Shown: positions 25,798 through 34,244, numbered from the stretch's first letter. The stretch: DNA of 34,244 bases from Fermentimonas sp. (GCA_028709385.1 JAQVXD010000028.1:1-34244); one strand, 5' to 3'. Numbers and translations: made by a program. The notes: a model not told the origin generated them from the sequence alone.

Positions 25798-26139
25798 ATG
25801 AAAAAATCAACAAAATTAATGAGTTTGTTATTTGTATCGATGGCGCTGTTTGCATTTACGTTCGCGTCGTGTGATGATGATGAAAAGGCAAAAATTGACC
25901 TAAGTTTCGACAAATCAAGTGTTGAACTAGCGGTAGGTGAAACAACAACTGTTACGGTGAAGAATGGTACATCTCCATATACTGCAACTTCAGGCGACAC
26001 GGAAAAGGCAACAGTTACAGTGGCAACCAACAAAATTACTGTTAAGGGTGTTAAAGAAGGTACAACAACTGTAACGGTAAAAGACAAAAATAACAACAAC
26101 GGAAAGATTACTGTAAAAGTAACAGCTGCAGACGAATAA
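25798..26139 (+). CDS. Small Ig-like (BIG2-type) lipoprotein
   Basis: A 113-residue lipoprotein with a signal (about 1-24) ending in the lipobox FASC, then the acidic DDDEK, which is the usual surface-export style tail in Bacteroidetes. The mature part is one bacterial Ig-like fold: DLSFDKSSVELAVGETTTVTV, then TSGDTEKATVTVATNKITVKGVKEGTTTVTVKD. No catalytic features are visible, so a surface adhesion or structural role is inferred. It is followed by a strong terminator and is probably expressed alone or with the receptor gene 170 nt upstream. Confidence 0.8.
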   Translation: MKKSTKLMSLLFVSMALFAFTFASCDDDEKAKIDLSFDKSSVELAVGETTTVTVKNGTSPYTATSGDTEKATVTVATNKITVKGVKEGTTTVTVKDKNNNNGKITVKVTAADE

Positions 26140-26155
26140 GTGGCTTTTAGTGGAT

Positions 26156-26192
26156 AAAGCTGTACCTTTGAAAATTGGTACAGCTTTTTTTT
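26156..26192 (+). terminator. Strong rho-independent terminator
   Basis: A perfect 11-bp stem AAAGCTGTACC (26156-26166) / GGTACAGCTTT (26177-26187) with a 10-base loop and a T run to 26192. It ends the Ig-like lipoprotein transcript. The opposite strand is less T-rich, so it may only partly serve the convergent topoisomerase gene, which ends at 26197. Confidence 0.92.
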
Positions 26193-26196
26193 AACG

Positions 26197-27231
26197 CTAT
26201 TTCCCGGTTTTCTTTTCCAAAATAGAAAGTACCAGTTCTTCCGCCTCTATTTTATCCGACTGATTGAAGTACTCCTGTAGAGTTCCTTTTTCGTATGAAG
26301 TAATAATATCAGGATGTACGTAATATTTTTTACAGACTGCACGAGTGTTGCCTAATTGTGATGCAACCAGGTCAATAGCTTCAGCTATGAATTTCTTTTT
26401 TTCGGTTTCTGTCTTACCAAATCCAAGTTCTTTGAATGCCAGGAAAGCATTGACGGTGCCAGCCCAGGTTCTGAAATCTTTTGAAGTAAAGTCCTCTCCG
26501 CTGATGCTTTTTATATATTCGTTGACCATTCCCGAATCAATTGTTTGCCGCATTCCTTCTTCATCATAATACTGAAAAAGTTCTTTACCCGGAATCTCTT
26601 TACACCTTTGCACTATTCGCGCCAGACGGGGGTCCCGGAGACTTATATCCTGGTATACTCCTTTTTTACCTTTAAAGGAGAATTTGATATTACTGCCTTT
26701 TATTTCGGTGTGATTATCATTAAGGGTTGTCAGACCGAAAGATCCATACAGCTTTTGGTATGTGCTGTTACCTACTCTTATGCTTGTTCGTTCCATCAGA
26801 CTTATGATAAGTGCCAGGACTTTTTCTTTAGGTAATCCTTTACGTGAGAGATCTTTTTCGACTTGCAACCTGATTTTAGGAAGGGCATGAGCGAAATTTA
26901 CCATTCTGTGGTATTTTTTTTGATTTCTCAAACTTATCCAGTCAGAATGATAAATATATTGTTTACGACCTTTTGCATCAATTCCCGCAGCCTGTAGATG
27001 TCCGTTTGCTGCAGGACAGATCCATACATTTTTCCAGGCGGAAGGGATAACAAGTTTGCTAATTCTATCCAAAACCTTTTTATCTGTAACTTTTTCTCCT
27101 TTGAAAAGATATCTGAATCCTTTTCCTCTTTTTTCACGTAAAATACCGTCTGATTCAGAATCGGGAAAATATACAAGCTTTGCCGCCTTTGCAGATTTTA
27201 CAGGATCATCAAAGATTGTTTCATTATTCAT
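26197..27231 (-). CDS. DNA topoisomerase IB (eukaryotic/poxvirus-like)
   Basis: Relaxes supercoils through a 3'-phosphotyrosine nick. The 344 residues are the normal size of the bacterial minimal enzyme. The N-terminal clamp carries VIPSAWKNVWICPAANGHLQ and DAKGRKQYIYH. Catalytic features are R152 in SIRVGN, a basic FKGKKG segment (about 186-191), R254 in DFRTWAGT, and the nucleophile Y304 in the CKKYYVHPDII stretch. It is the last gene of a leftward stress cluster, 25 nt after the alpha-amylase gene. In other phyla these enzymes often travel with stress genes, which fits. Confidence 0.93.
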   Translation of the reverse strand: MNNETIFDDPVKSAKAAKLVYFPDSESDGILREKRGKGFRYLFKGEKVTDKKVLDRISKLVIPSAWKNVWICPAANGHLQAAGIDAKGRKQYIYHSDWISLRNQKKYHRMVNFAHALPKIRLQVEKDLSRKGLPKEKVLALIISLMERTSIRVGNSTYQKLYGSFGLTTLNDNHTEIKGSNIKFSFKGKKGVYQDISLRDPRLARIVQRCKEIPGKELFQYYDEEGMRQTIDSGMVNEYIKSISGEDFTSKDFRTWAGTVNAFLAFKELGFGKTETEKKKFIAEAIDLVASQLGNTRAVCKKYYVHPDIITSYEKGTLQEYFNQSDKIEAEELVLSILEKKTGK

Positions 27232-27256
27232 ATTTAGAATAAGTGTATTATTTTTC

Positions 27257-28714
27257 TTAAACTCTCTTCAAATAGACTGAGACTGATCCTCCTCCTACCG
27301 GAAAGTTGGCATGACCGTCTTCTCCTATTATTATTTCCTCTTTTATGTTACCTAATTTATCGTACCAGGCAGATCCGGAATAGTCTGTTCCCACAAAAAT
27401 CCTCTTATCTCCCGCTTCATCATTACTCATGATTACGACACAACCATCCGGGTTCTTTTCATCTCCGCGCCTTATCCAGGCTATTATGCTTTCATGATCA
27501 AAATAATCTTCCTGATCACCATATGCAAATTCACGCCTGACATCCAGAAGCTGATCAATCACCCATTGCTGTCCATCCCTAGGATTAGGTCCCTCAATAC
27601 CAAAATAGTCTCCAAAAAATATACAGGGGTAACCATCTTTACGGAGCAGAATTAAAGCATAAGCTAAAGGTTTGAACCAGTCAAGTACATACAAGTCATC
27701 GTCATGCAGATGTGAGTCGTGATTGTTGACATAGGTAACAGCCAGTTCAGGGTATTTCTCAACAATTGTATCATCGAATATTTTACTCATATCGAATCCG
27801 GGACCATCAAGACTGCATATCCTGAAATTGTAATGCAGTACTACATCAAAAAGATCCAGTCTGTGTTCCACATTGTGCAGGAATGTGTCCATATCATTAC
27901 CTTCGTAATGCGAATATTCCCCGGCTATAAAATAATCTTCACCAAATTCGGATCTAATGTGACCTATGAACTCTTTTATAAACCAGTCACTTATATGTTT
28001 TATTGCATCCAACCTAAGTCCGTCAACCTTTGTTTCGTTGATAAACCAGGTTATCCATTTTTTTATTTCTTCACGAACATCGGGAATTTTAAAATCGATA
28101 TCGTTGTACAGGAGGAAATCGAAATTGCCAAACTGCTGACCTACCGACTTGTCATCTGGATTAACTCCTTTATTATCACCCTGTATTACATAAATAGCAT
28201 CTTTGGGATCCCTGTGGTTGTAATCTGTTGCAGAGAAATGTTCCCAACTCCATTTAAAATCAGAGTATTTGCCATTTCTCCCTGGAAAAGTGAAGCTCGT
28301 GTAACTTTCAATTTCAAATGGTTCGGATATTATCTCATTTCTGTCTTCGGGATTTACCTCTACAACTGTGAAGGTTTGCAGTTCATCGCCACCGCCTTTA
28401 TGATTGATAACTACATCTGCATAAACAGCTATTTCTTGCTTGTGCAGCTCATCAATAGCCTGAATAAGTTCCTCTTTTGTACCATATTTAGTGCGAACAG
28501 TACCCTTTTGATCAAACTCTCCCAGATCGTACAGATCATATGCTCCGTAACCAACATCATCTGAGCCTGTCCCTTTTATTGCCGGTGGTATCCATACTGC
28601 TGTTATACCAATATTCTTCAGTCTTTCTGCATCATCTCTTAGCTTCTTCCACAGGCTTCCATCATCAGAAAGGAACCATTCGAAGTACTGAAACATTATT
28701 CCGTTTATACTCAT
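27257..28714 (-). CDS. Cytoplasmic alpha-amylase (GH13, subfamily 5-like)
   Basis: Endo-acting alpha-1,4-glucan hydrolase of 485 residues. The four GH13 blocks are present: DVVINH (100-105), GLRLDAIKH with nucleophile D236, the AGEYSH acid/base E266, and VNNHDSH with D333. The MFQYFEWFL start and the DDVGYGAYDLYDLGEFDQKG stretch match the bacterial liquefying-type cytoplasmic amylases. There is no signal peptide, so the substrate should be internal, such as glycogen or maltodextrin. Its place with DUF2383/DUF892 proteins and topoisomerase IB suggests a role in stress or starvation metabolism (inference). Confidence 0.95.
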   Translation of the reverse strand: MSINGIMFQYFEWFLSDDGSLWKKLRDDAERLKNIGITAVWIPPAIKGTGSDDVGYGAYDLYDLGEFDQKGTVRTKYGTKEELIQAIDELHKQEIAVYADVVINHKGGGDELQTFTVVEVNPEDRNEIISEPFEIESYTSFTFPGRNGKYSDFKWSWEHFSATDYNHRDPKDAIYVIQGDNKGVNPDDKSVGQQFGNFDFLLYNDIDFKIPDVREEIKKWITWFINETKVDGLRLDAIKHISDWFIKEFIGHIRSEFGEDYFIAGEYSHYEGNDMDTFLHNVEHRLDLFDVVLHYNFRICSLDGPGFDMSKIFDDTIVEKYPELAVTYVNNHDSHLHDDDLYVLDWFKPLAYALILLRKDGYPCIFFGDYFGIEGPNPRDGQQWVIDQLLDVRREFAYGDQEDYFDHESIIAWIRRGDEKNPDGCVVIMSNDEAGDKRIFVGTDYSGSAWYDKLGNIKEEIIIGEDGHANFPVGGGSVSVYLKRV

Positions 28715-28832
28715 AATATGTAATTTTAGTTATTTTGGAAAATATCCCTTCTCTTTATTGAGAAAGGATATTTTTGAAGAAATTTGAAGAAAATCAAATG
28801 GTATTAAGATTATTATTAATTGATTAAACTTA

Positions 28833-29282
28833 TTAAATCAGATCTCTCATAGCTTCAAGTTCATCATAAGATTTCTGAATATCTGCTCTGTGGCTGTTCA
28901 AAATTTCTCTGGTTCCCCATGACAAATTGCCTGATTCCAAAGCTGAATTGTATGCGGCAAGTGCTGCACCCTCTCCTTTTAAACAGCTGTCAAGAACAGC
29001 TTTTCTGTCATTGCCCGAAAACAACACTTTGACATCCATCCAGGCACGGTAAATTTTACCAATTACCAGTGTTCCCGTTGCAACTTCTTCACCTAACAGG
29101 GCAACCTCAGAAACCAGATCATTGTGGAATGTCTGACTTTGTTCTATTCTAAGTTGAAAAATATTTTTCAGATCAATATCCTCACCATTCAATTGTTCGA
29201 TTGCTTTCAGATACCCTTCCATTCTATCATTGTTGATTTTTATCAAATCATTCAAAATTTCACCTTGTTTTTCTGCTATCAT
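28833..29282 (-). CDS. PA2169-family four-helix-bundle protein (DUF2383)
   Basis: A 149-residue all-helical cytoplasmic protein. Family markers are the N-terminal LNDLIKINNDRMEGYLKA, the central VATGTLVIGKIYRAWMDVK (about 67-85), and the CLKGEGAALAAYNSALE segment (about 100-116). The fold is ferritin-like, but the ligands for a di-iron site are not all evident. Function is unknown; members are induced under osmotic or oxidative stress in several bacteria. It sits between the amylase and the DUF892 gene and is probably co-transcribed. Confidence 0.88.
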   Translation of the reverse strand: MIAEKQGEILNDLIKINNDRMEGYLKAIEQLNGEDIDLKNIFQLRIEQSQTFHNDLVSEVALLGEEVATGTLVIGKIYRAWMDVKVLFSGNDRKAVLDSCLKGEGAALAAYNSALESGNLSWGTREILNSHRADIQKSYDELEAMRDLI

Positions 29283-29313
29283 AATTGTAAATTTTTAATT
29301 TATAAAACAATAA

Positions 29314-29931
29314 TTATTCTTTTTCAGCTTCTTCATTGACATACTCCTCAGCAAGCTGAGTTAGGGTTACATCAGTACTTTTTTCTTCATCTAAAGTAAA
29401 TTCCAAAAGCTCTGCTGCTTCGTCAAGTCCCATTGTACTAGCCAATTCTGCAAGGCTGCCATAAGATGTTATTTCGTAATGCTCCAGTTTTTGACTTGCA
29501 ATGATAATTGCTGCATCACGGACCATTGAACCTTCATCAGTATCTTCAACAACGCCTTCGCCATCCTTTATAATGCCAAGTATACCCTCACATTTTTTCT
29601 TGGCTGGTTTTTCTCCCAGGAGTGAGAATACCTGCTCAACTCGGGATATTTGTTCCTCTGTCTCTGTTTGATGGTTCATCAGACTATCTTTAAGAGCTTG
29701 AGATGTAGCAGCCGCCTCCATCTTCTTTAACGCTTTCAGTGCTTCATGTTCGGCAAAATAGATATCTTTCAACTCATCAAGGAAAAATTTTCTTAGTTTT
29801 CCTTCATTATCCTTATTGAGAGATGTTTTGTTGGATTTGTTGTTGTTTTGCCCTTTTTTTTCAACTTCGGACTTCTTGGTAGAAGTACCGGTTTTTTCAC
29901 TCTTCTTTTGTGTAGTTTTTTTTGAGTCCAT
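29314..29931 (-). CDS. Ferritin-like DUF892 protein (YciE/YciF type) with Lys-rich tail
   Basis: A 205-residue protein. The C-terminal domain (about 44-200) is a four-helix ferritin-like bundle: FFLDELKDIYFAEHEALKAL, LMNHQTETEEQISRVEQVF, IASQKLEHYEITSYGSL and LLEFTLDEEKSTD hold the Glu and His residues expected for a di-metal site. The first 40 residues are low-complexity, with 12 Lys plus many Ser, Thr and Asn, and look disordered. YciF-type proteins are stress-induced; the tail could bind DNA as in Dps, which is inference. It is the first gene of the leftward stress cluster, 31 nt before the DUF2383 gene. Confidence 0.9.
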   Translation of the reverse strand: MDSKKTTQKKSEKTGTSTKKSEVEKKGQNNNKSNKTSLNKDNEGKLRKFFLDELKDIYFAEHEALKALKKMEAAATSQALKDSLMNHQTETEEQISRVEQVFSLLGEKPAKKKCEGILGIIKDGEGVVEDTDEGSMVRDAAIIIASQKLEHYEITSYGSLAELASTMGLDEAAELLEFTLDEEKSTDVTLTQLAEEYVNEEAEKE

Positions 29932-30174
29932 ACCTTAATTGATTAATGTATCTGGTTCGGTCCAGTTACAACTCTAGAACTTATGGGACTGTTAAATTGT
30001 TCGGGTGTATTATTTTACATTAGTTTTTATTGTCTTTATTTTGCAAATTATTTATGAGATTACAGGGCGCTGTATACTAAGCTCGAAGAGGCCTGATAAA
30101 ACAAAAGATAGCTTTTTCTGTTTAATAATATATTTACATATTCCGGGCATTGCCGGATTTAAATAAAAGTCATT
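29932..30174. other. Divergent control region of the stress cluster
   Basis: 243 nt between two divergent start codons. No gene is visible. A short dyad TCCGG / CCGGA (30142-30157) lies just before the + strand gene. No full TAnnTTTG box was found on either strand, suggesting that alternative sigma factors or weak promoters may serve these genes. Confidence 0.45.
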
Positions 30175-31035
30175 ATGCAAAAACAAGAAGACAAAAAGAA
30201 ATTGCGTCCTGAGCAAAAACAACGCCGGCCGGGTAAAGAATCAAATTTAAAACCTGTTCCTGACACAACACCTGTTCCCCAGACAGATAAACTAGCAGGA
30301 AAAATTGCCTTTATTTCAGGCGGAGACAGCGGTATAGGCAAAGCAACAGCATTGCTGTTTGCATTAAACGGAGCTGACATTGCCATAGTATATTTGAGTG
30401 AAACAGATGATGCTAAAACAACACAAAAGGAGATCCGGGAAATTGGAAGAGAGTGCTTATTAATCAAAACCGACCTGTCCAAAGAGGCCAATTGTAAAAA
30501 AGCTGTAGAGAAAACCATTGAAAAGTTTTCTAAGATTGACATATTAGTGAATAATTCAGCTCTGCATTGGGAAACAGAAGGTTTGGAGAATATTTCAACA
30601 GAACAACTTGAACGTACATTTTATAATAACGTATTTTCATACTTTTGGGTAACTAAATATGCTCTTCCTTTTCTGAAAAAAGGGAGTGCTATAATTAATA
30701 CAGCTTCAGTGACAGCTTACAGAGGAAGTGCACATCTTATGGACTATGCTGCAAGCAAAGGGGCTGTAATAAGCTTTACGAGAAGCCTGGCACAAAGTCT
30801 GACCGATAAAGAAATTCGTGTTAACGCTGTGGCACCCGGTCCTATCTGGACTCCACTGATTGCTTCATCTTTTAACGAAAAAAAAGTTTCTGTGTTTGGT
30901 AGTGATGTTCCAATGGGCAGAGCCGGTCAGCCAAACGAGGTATCTCCATGTTTTTTGTTCCTGGCATCTGATGATTCGAGCTATATAACAGGTCAGTGTT
31001 TACATCCAAATGGAGGGGAAATACTGAACACATGA
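30175..31035 (+). CDS. SDR oxidoreductase, YghA/YhdF-like stress type
   Basis: A 286-residue short-chain dehydrogenase with the long basic N-terminal extension (about 1-38, with the RRPGKESNL stretch) typical of the YghA/YhdF/general-stress-39 group. Rossmann motif SGGDSGIG at 48-55, an NNSA motif in place of NNAG (126-129), and the catalytic S178, Y191 and K195 (YAASK). The PGPIWTP block follows. Substrate is unknown. It is divergent from the DUF892 operon across 243 nt, and I infer shared stress control. Group members are general stress proteins in other bacteria. Confidence 0.92.
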   Translation: MQKQEDKKKLRPEQKQRRPGKESNLKPVPDTTPVPQTDKLAGKIAFISGGDSGIGKATALLFALNGADIAIVYLSETDDAKTTQKEIREIGRECLLIKTDLSKEANCKKAVEKTIEKFSKIDILVNNSALHWETEGLENISTEQLERTFYNNVFSYFWVTKYALPFLKKGSAIINTASVTAYRGSAHLMDYAASKGAVISFTRSLAQSLTDKEIRVNAVAPGPIWTPLIASSFNEKKVSVFGSDVPMGRAGQPNEVSPCFLFLASDDSSYITGQCLHPNGGEILNT

Positions 31036-31273
31036 GCATTTATTCAGGAACGAGCATGTCTGTTGTAATTTTTAGATTCCTTTTATCTAAAATATTGTTT
31101 AAGTTTGTTATCTTTTATCCGGAAAAGATACATACTTTTCTTAAGGGACAGTAATATTTATTTCAATATCACAGATGTAGATTAATGATTACGCTATTAT
31201 GAGAAATTAGGAGTCAAACTCTTTATTACATTTAATAAATGGTTATATTTGCTAATAATAAAACTAATATATC
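31036..31273. other. Intergenic region with promoter of the large secreted protein
   Basis: 238 nt, AT-rich, no gene visible and no clear terminator. It contains the -7 box at 31244-31251. Confidence 0.5.
31222..31251 (+). promoter_or_regulatory. Promoter of the 788-residue secreted protein gene
   Basis: A perfect -7 box TATATTTG (31244-31251), with a weak -33 match TTTA at 31222-31225, 18 bases upstream. The leader would be about 15 nt. Confidence 0.6.
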
Positions 31274-33640
31274 ATGCAAAAGTATATCCTGTCCGCTCTT
31301 TTATTTCTGCATATTGGTTTTCCCCATTCTCAGAATGCAGATGATTACATAGCACTGTTTCATGAATATGCACAAAAGCATCCTGTCGAAAAGATCTATC
31401 TGCATGTTGACAAGCCATACTATGCTGCAGGCGAATTAATGTACATGCGTGCCTATTTAACCGATGCGCATCTGGATACCAGTACTGTGAGCAGGATAAT
31501 TTATGTGGAGTTATCCGACAGTGAGAAGCGTCTTGTAAAAAGAAGCCTGCTATATTCCGACAAAAATGAATTTGCCGGACAAATCCAGCTTCCTGACTCT
31601 CTCCCTTCTTCTAATTACCACTTGCGTGCCTATACAAACTGGATGCGTAATGCAGGAGAGGATTACCTCTTTCACAGAGATATTTTTATAGGTAACGATT
31701 CGGTTAAAGCTTCAGTTGCAGAGAATATTTTTGATTACAGCGTAAGTTTCTTTCCTGAGGGCGGGCACCTCATTGCAGATACCGAAAACAGGGTTGCTTT
31801 CAAATCTTTGGGAAATGATGGGTTTGGCTCTGATGTTTCTTGTGTGTTAAAGGATAATACCGGATCTGAGATTTTGAACTTCACAAGTACACATCTTGGG
31901 ATGGGTAGGTTTAGTTTTATCCCTAAGGCTGGTCACACCTACCAGGTGGTAACGGTTTCCAGTGGCATTGAGAAAGTAAGTATATTGCCAAAAGTAACCG
32001 ATGACAGGCATACACTTTCCGTATCACAAACAGAAGATAGTATTTATCTCACCATAAAATCAGCAAGATTAATTTCCGATTCGGTTTACATTATTGGGCA
32101 AAGCAGACAAACTGTTTGTTATGCACTGCGGGGTGTTTTAAAATCGAAAGAAGAAAGTATTGTAGTGTCAAAAGAAAAATTCCCTACCGGAATAGCACAG
32201 TTTACACTATTCAGAAATCAGATACCGGAGAGTGAACGGTTGATTTTTATTGACAGGAACAATGATTTGAATATTCAGATTATTCCGGACAAAGAAAAAT
32301 ACAACGATAGAGAAAAAGCTGAATTAGCTGTTCAAGTAAAGGATAAAGAAGGTAAACCCGTACAAGGCAGCTTTTCATTATCTGTAACAGATGATAAAGT
32401 GGTTATGCCCTCTGTTGATCGTTTCAATATAAAAAGCAGTTTATTACTGGAGTCAGATCTGAAAGGATTTATAGAAAATCCAGGGTGGTATTTTGCCAAT
32501 GAAGAAAAGGAACGCAAAGAAGCACTTGATATTTTGCTAAGTACTCAGGGCTGGAGCCGATTCTCATGGGAAACCGTGAGGACAAACGATTCAAATCCTG
32601 TATATCCTATGGAGGAAGAATTCAGAATAACCGGAAGATTGATAAATGCTTTGGGTAAACCGGTTAGAGGAGGAACAGTATTGTTATTTTCCAATGTGAA
32701 GACAGATTTACCCGAATCAGCCGTAACCGATAAAGATGGTCGTTTTGGCTTTGCCGGATTCAATAATCCCGACACAACAGTACTTGTTTTACAGGGAAGA
32801 ACCAAAAGAGACAGACGTACTTTACTGGATATACAGCTGGATGAATGGGATAATAAATCAGAATTGTTAACAGTACCATTAACCCGAATTCAATCATCAA
32901 TGAGTCAGTATGTAGGTCCTACAACTGAATTTATTGAGCAGGCTATACTGCAGAATAAATATGCCGAAAGCATATGGACAATAAATTTGCCTGAGGTAGA
33001 GGTAATAGATAAAAAACTGGAACAGGTTAACCAGGATATCATCCAGCAAAATATGTTCAGTCGCAAAATAAGTTTAGACAGACTTGGTGAAAACATGACA
33101 TTAAGAAATGTCTTTGGATTAGCCGGTATATATGTTGGAATAACATCAGCACAAAAAAGAGAAGATAATATGTTTTACAGTAGTGACGGTATCTGGATTG
33201 TAGATGGGGTTGAAGTGCCACGCAGCAGTATTGATGGTATGATGAATGCTCCTGCTTCTTTCATTGAATCAGTTGAAATTGTTGAAAGGACAGGAAGGTC
33301 TTTATGGGGATCGAGGGGTGCTGTTGGTCCTATTGTAATAATAAAAACAAAGAGTCCGTTTGATATTATGGCTTCTTTTGAAGCATCTACTCCAGGTTTA
33401 ATTCAACATAAACCGGAAGGCTATTGTATATATAAAAAATTCTATGTTCCCGAATACGACAATCCTGATATCAGGCAGAGTGCTACTCCCGACCTTCGTA
33501 CTACCATTTATTGGAATCCTGTAATTAAAACAGATTCCGAAGGAAAAGCTATCGTAGAATTCTTTACTGCGGATAACGTAAGAACATACTCTTATGTGAT
33601 GGAGGGAATTGGTGATAATTCTGTTGGTTACTCTTTTTAA
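31274..33640 (+). CDS. Large secreted protein with MG2-like and receptor-plug-like domains
   Basis: A 788-residue exported protein (signal about 1-20, ending HSQ). The N-terminal part has the EKIYLHVDKPYYAAGELMYMR stretch seen in alpha-2-macroglobulin-like (MG) domains and an ensuing set of Ig-like repeats. Around 450-500 there is a regulatory-like domain (TGRLINALGKPVRGGTVLL, TDKDGRFGFAGFNN). The C-terminal part (about 615-695) resembles a TonB receptor plug (DGIWIVDGVEVPRSSID, SVEIVERTGRSLWGSRGAVGPIVIIKTK) with no beta barrel after it. Such plug-without-barrel proteins are frequent in Bacteroidetes but not functionally defined, as far as I know. The stop codon overlaps that of the convergent LytTR gene. 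Confidence 0.85.
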   Translation: MQKYILSALLFLHIGFPHSQNADDYIALFHEYAQKHPVEKIYLHVDKPYYAAGELMYMRAYLTDAHLDTSTVSRIIYVELSDSEKRLVKRSLLYSDKNEFAGQIQLPDSLPSSNYHLRAYTNWMRNAGEDYLFHRDIFIGNDSVKASVAENIFDYSVSFFPEGGHLIADTENRVAFKSLGNDGFGSDVSCVLKDNTGSEILNFTSTHLGMGRFSFIPKAGHTYQVVTVSSGIEKVSILPKVTDDRHTLSVSQTEDSIYLTIKSARLISDSVYIIGQSRQTVCYALRGVLKSKEESIVVSKEKFPTGIAQFTLFRNQIPESERLIFIDRNNDLNIQIIPDKEKYNDREKAELAVQVKDKEGKPVQGSFSLSVTDDKVVMPSVDRFNIKSSLLLESDLKGFIENPGWYFANEEKERKEALDILLSTQGWSRFSWETVRTNDSNPVYPMEEEFRITGRLINALGKPVRGGTVLLFSNVKTDLPESAVTDKDGRFGFAGFNNPDTTVLVLQGRTKRDRRTLLDIQLDEWDNKSELLTVPLTRIQSSMSQYVGPTTEFIEQAILQNKYAESIWTINLPEVEVIDKKLEQVNQDIIQQNMFSRKISLDRLGENMTLRNVFGLAGIYVGITSAQKREDNMFYSSDGIWIVDGVEVPRSSIDGMMNAPASFIESVEIVERTGRSLWGSRGAVGPIVIIKTKSPFDIMASFEASTPGLIQHKPEGYCIYKKFYVPEYDNPDIRQSATPDLRTTIYWNPVIKTDSEGKAIVEFFTADNVRTYSYVMEGIGDNSVGYSF

Positions 33641-34244
33641 ACTGAGTAACGAGAGAATTTATTCATAAAGGAGTCATAATAGGTCTTCGAAACCGGAATA
33701 TTGGGTGTTGCTTCAGCATCCAACTCCAATACTATTCCACTTTTTTCTTTTTTCAATATTTTCACTCTATCCAGATTTACTATATAAGAGCGATGACATC
33801 TTATCAAAGGAGTATCTTCGGTAAGATTTTCCTCAATCCATTTGAGTGAATTACGAATCATGTAATGTGACCTGTTGGATTTATTTATGTAGTAAATTGT
33901 TGCATAGTTGTCGGCCGACTCTACATATAGCAGGTTCTCGAGCATCACAGATATCTTAAGGTCGCCCTTCTCATCGTGGAATGCAATCAACGATTTCGGC
34001 TGTTTAATATTTGATTTTCCCTGTTCAATATCTGCTAATATAGAGCTTTTCTCTTTCCATGAAAGATATAGCCATGATATTGTGTAAGGTAATAGGAGTA
34101 CCAGTGCGGTATTAAAGAGACTTTGTTTGAATATTTCACTAATTTCTCTGCTTAACCCATCCTTTGGCAATAATACTGAGAAAAGAGTATAGAAAATTGA
34201 CATTGCAATAATCTCACAGAAAATGCAAATTGCGTAATGCCACT
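33637..34244 (-). CDS. Membrane-anchored LytTR transcriptional regulator, partial
   Basis: The reading frame stays open to the right edge: codons upstream of the ATG at 34203 read into a hydrophobic segment (HYAICIFCEIIA) with no stop, so the true start is probably outside the window. At least two membrane helices are visible, then a linker, then a LytTR DNA-binding domain (ISVMLENLLYVESADNYATI, IRNSLKWIEENL, IRCHRSYIVNLDRV). Such TM-LytTR proteins act as one-component regulators. It is convergent with the large secreted protein, their stops overlapping by 4 nt, so direct co-transcription is excluded. Confidence 0.88.
   Translation of the reverse strand, partial: WHYAICIFCEIIAMSIFYTLFSVLLPKDGLSREISEIFKQSLFNTALVLLLPYTISWLYLSWKEKSSILADIEQGKSNIKQPKSLIAFHDEKGDLKISVMLENLLYVESADNYATIYYINKSNRSHYMIRNSLKWIEENLTEDTPLIRCHRSYIVNLDRVKILKKEKSGIVLELDAEATPNIPVSKTYYDSFMNKFSRYSV

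Noticed and set aside
27719..28564. A 281-codon + strand open frame
   Set aside because: Lies wholly antisense to the well-supported alpha-amylase gene. The translation is Ile/Phe/Tyr-rich with no family features.

Overview
The window looks like a chromosomal segment from a member of the Bacteroidales. Three things point there: the purH-mreBCD-mrdA-rodA order, promoters of the Bacteroidetes type (TAnnTTTG at -7) instead of the TATAAT type, and a SusC-like outer-membrane receptor next to lipoproteins with short lipoboxes. A Dysgonomonadaceae/Porphyromonadaceae-like genus is my guess, and nothing here proves it.

Layout. 1-410: no gene, but a perfect 38-bp palindrome, a possible small transcript with its own promoter and terminator, and the purH promoter. 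411-7799: purH, then the cell-shape operon mreB, mreC, mreD, mrdA (PBP2), rodA, all on + and tightly packed. 8117-10249: a short-chain dehydrogenase and a secreted protein with an HEXXH zinc-protease signature. 10259-12307: a probable nitrosative-stress unit, made of a strong promoter carrying a dyad, a YgbA-family protein, a LuxR-type regulator with a ScdA/RIC-like sensor part, and a creatininase-family hydrolase. 12326-17651: mutA and mutB (the two subunits of methylmalonyl-CoA mutase) with a MenA/UbiA-like prenyltransferase between them, with a promoter in front and a terminator behind. Mutase is consistent with succinate/propionate metabolism.

17688-22947 is an accessory island. It has a Fic protein with an AbiEi-like DNA-binding N-terminus and an array of repeated sites in front of it, a small lipoprotein, a ParD-like antitoxin with a clipped ParE-like toxin, a three-gene HipB/HipS/HipT-like kinase module, an 11-bp tandem repeat, and a broken sialidase gene.

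23065-26192: a TonB-dependent receptor-like outer-membrane protein and a small Ig-like lipoprotein ending at a strong terminator. 26197-31035: a stress cluster. On - (transcribed leftward) it reads ferritin-like DUF892 protein, DUF2383 four-helix protein, cytoplasmic alpha-amylase, topoisomerase IB. A YghA/YhdF-like dehydrogenase diverges from it on +. 31274 to the end: a large secreted protein with a receptor-plug-like C-terminus, and a convergent membrane-anchored LytTR regulator that runs off the right edge.

The most novel-looking items are the Fic/AbiEi fusion with its site array, the YgbA plus RIC-LuxR pair with its promoter dyad, the split Hip kinase module, and the cysteine clusters in MutA. 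All functions are read from sequence patterns only. No database search was possible.
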